Shown piece by piece: positions 5,636 to 6,687 of a stretch of 6,687 bases of DNA (the first letter of the stretch is position 1; every line of letters begins with the position of its first letter). The notes under the pieces were generated by a model, which worked only from the letters and a program-made list of their open reading frames with translations, made no database searches and had not been told where the DNA came from. The position numbers and the translations under genes were made by a program. The DNA is from an uncultured Bacteroidota bacterium (GTDB lineage: Bacteria; Bacteroidota; Rhodothermia; Rhodothermales; UBA10348): positions 1 to 6,687 of the forward strand of contig CALBJU010000011.1 of the NCBI GenBank assembly GCA_937893205.1, written 5' to 3'.

Positions 5636-6687
5636 CTACGAGTTCATTACGACGAGGAATTCGTCGTTCTTTTTCGTTCCGCGCATTTTTTCCAGCAGGA
5701 AGTTCATGGCGGCCACCGGCTCCATGTCGGCTAGCACTTTTCGAAGAATCCAGATTCGCTTGAGTTTCGCTTCTGGTATCAGAAGCTCCTCGCGACGCGT
5801 TCCAGATTTCACGATGTGAATAGCTGGGAATATGCGGCGATCAGCCAACTCGCGGTCGAGCACGATCTCCGAATTACCGGTGCCTTTGAACTCTTCGAAA
5901 ATGACCTCATCCATGCGGCTTCCCGTATCGATGAGCGCGGTGCCGATGATGGTCAGAGAACCGCCTTCCTCAACATTTCGTGCGGCGCCGAAGAATCGCT
6001 TTGGTCCCCGGAGGGCGCCCGCTTCCAGGCCGCCAGATAGCGTTTTTCCTGATGAAGGAGCAACCGCGTTGTGGGCACGCGCCAGGCGAGTGATTGAGTC
6101 CAGCAGAATGACAACGTCCTGTCCTGCTTCAACCAATCGTTTCGCTTTTTGGAGCACGATGTCGGCCACTTCCACATGCCTTTCTGGCTCCTGATCGAAT
6201 GTGGAAGCAATGACTTCGCCTTCTACATGTCGACGCATGTCGGTCACTTCCTCCGGTCGTTCATCCACCAGAAGAATGATCAAGTGGCATTCCGGATGAT
6301 TCGTCGTGATAGCATTGGCGATCTTCTGTAGTAAGATCGTCTTACCTGTTTTCGGCTGCGCCACGATCAGCGCTCTCTGCCCCTTGCCGATTGGCGAAAA
6401 GAGATCCATCACTCGAGTCGAATACTCTCCCCCAAGCGTCTGCAGGACAAGCTGTTCAGTCGGGTAATAGGGAGTCAGATAATCGAAACTGGGGCGTTCG
6501 GCGATTTCGCCCGGAGCGTGCCCGTTTATTGTATTCACCTGGATGAGTGCAAAGAAACGCTCTCCTTCCTTAGGCGGTCGAATTTCTCCATCCACCGTAT
6601 CACCCATCTGAAGGGCGAATCGCTTGATCTGCGAGGGTGAAACGTAAATATCGTCCGGGCTGGGAAGGTAGTTGTACTCTGCGCTTC
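5636..6687 (-). CDS. rho: Transcription termination factor Rho (partial, N-terminus outside window)
   Basis: About 349 C-terminal residues are visible; the frame is open through the right edge, so the start and any N-terminal extension are missing. Rho is a hexameric RNA-dependent ATPase that pulls on nascent RNA to release it from RNA polymerase. The visible part begins in the OB-fold primary RNA-binding domain (SAEYNYLPSPDDIYVSPSQ, 6629-6685). The RecA-like motor follows, with Walker A AQPKTGKT (6338-6361), Walker B VVILLD before SITRLARAHN (around 6098), the Q-loop SSGKTLSGG, the R-loop GSRMDEV (Arg where E. coli has Lys) and the arginine finger in SGTRREELL. The EKMRGTKKNDEF segment closes it normally, and the protein ends in MNS. 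All catalytic motifs look intact. It converges on the MFS gene and has its own intrinsic terminator. An internal ATG at 6605-6607 is not the start, because conserved Rho sequence continues upstream of it. Confidence 0.97.
   Translation of the reverse strand, partial: SAEYNYLPSPDDIYVSPSQIKRFALQMGDTVDGEIRPPKEGERFFALIQVNTINGHAPGEIAERPSFDYLTPYYPTEQLVLQTLGGEYSTRVMDLFSPIGKGQRALIVAQPKTGKTILLQKIANAITTNHPECHLIILLVDERPEEVTDMRRHVEGEVIASTFDQEPERHVEVADIVLQKAKRLVEAGQDVVILLDSITRLARAHNAVAPSSGKTLSGGLEAGALRGPKRFFGAARNVEEGGSLTIIGTALIDTGSRMDEVIFEEFKGTGNSEIVLDRELADRRIFPAIHIVKSGTRREELLIPEAKLKRIWILRKVLADMEPVAAMNFLLEKMRGTKKNDEFLVVMNS

Noticed and set aside
1..6687. tRNA/rRNA genes, CRISPR arrays, insertion sequences or phage genes
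   Set aside because: No cloverleaf, regularly spaced direct repeats, transposase motifs or terminal inverted repeats were seen; the sequence is nearly filled by the listed genes.

Overview
The window looks like ordinary chromosomal DNA from a bacterium of the Bacteroidota/Rhodothermota/Balneolota side of the tree. The main clue is the Rho protein: its RNA-binding segment (residues AEYNYLPSPDDIYVSPSQ) and the following EIAERPSFDYLTPYYPTEQ stretch read like Rho proteins of that group. Weak or missing Shine-Dalgarno sequences before htpG and the MFS gene, and the HtpG length and sequence, fit the same placement. This is inference from remembered family features, not from a search. Base composition is near balanced by eye, and no part of the window stands out as foreign.

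Layout: positions 2-1678 hold a tight plus-strand operon. It starts with the C-terminal end of an unrecognised gene, followed by a zinc-dependent nucleoside (guanine/cytosine-type) deaminase, a DinB-family putative metalloenzyme and a VOC/glyoxalase-fold protein. Two of the three junctions are ATGA stop/start overlaps and the third is a 23-base gap, so the four genes are probably transcribed and translated together. After a 141-base gap with hairpins comes a small 89-residue protein resembling the helical N-terminus of anti-sigma factors but without zinc ligands. It is closed by a strong nested-hairpin terminator.

Next is htpG (bacterial Hsp90), complete, with two overlapping inverted repeats in its leader. 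A 154-base gap with several small hairpins separates it from a 12-helix MFS transporter. The MFS gene converges on rho (minus strand), and a perfect 39-base palindrome lies between them as a shared bidirectional terminator. rho runs off the right edge, so its start and N-terminal domain are not in view.

Functional links: the first four genes form one operon, perhaps for base salvage plus small-molecule detoxification, although their substrates cannot be read from sequence. The small helical protein, htpG, the MFS gene and rho appear to be independent units. I do not see a convincing undescribed system. The best leads are the small zinc-less anti-sigma-like protein, the unidentified first gene and the repeats in the htpG leader.
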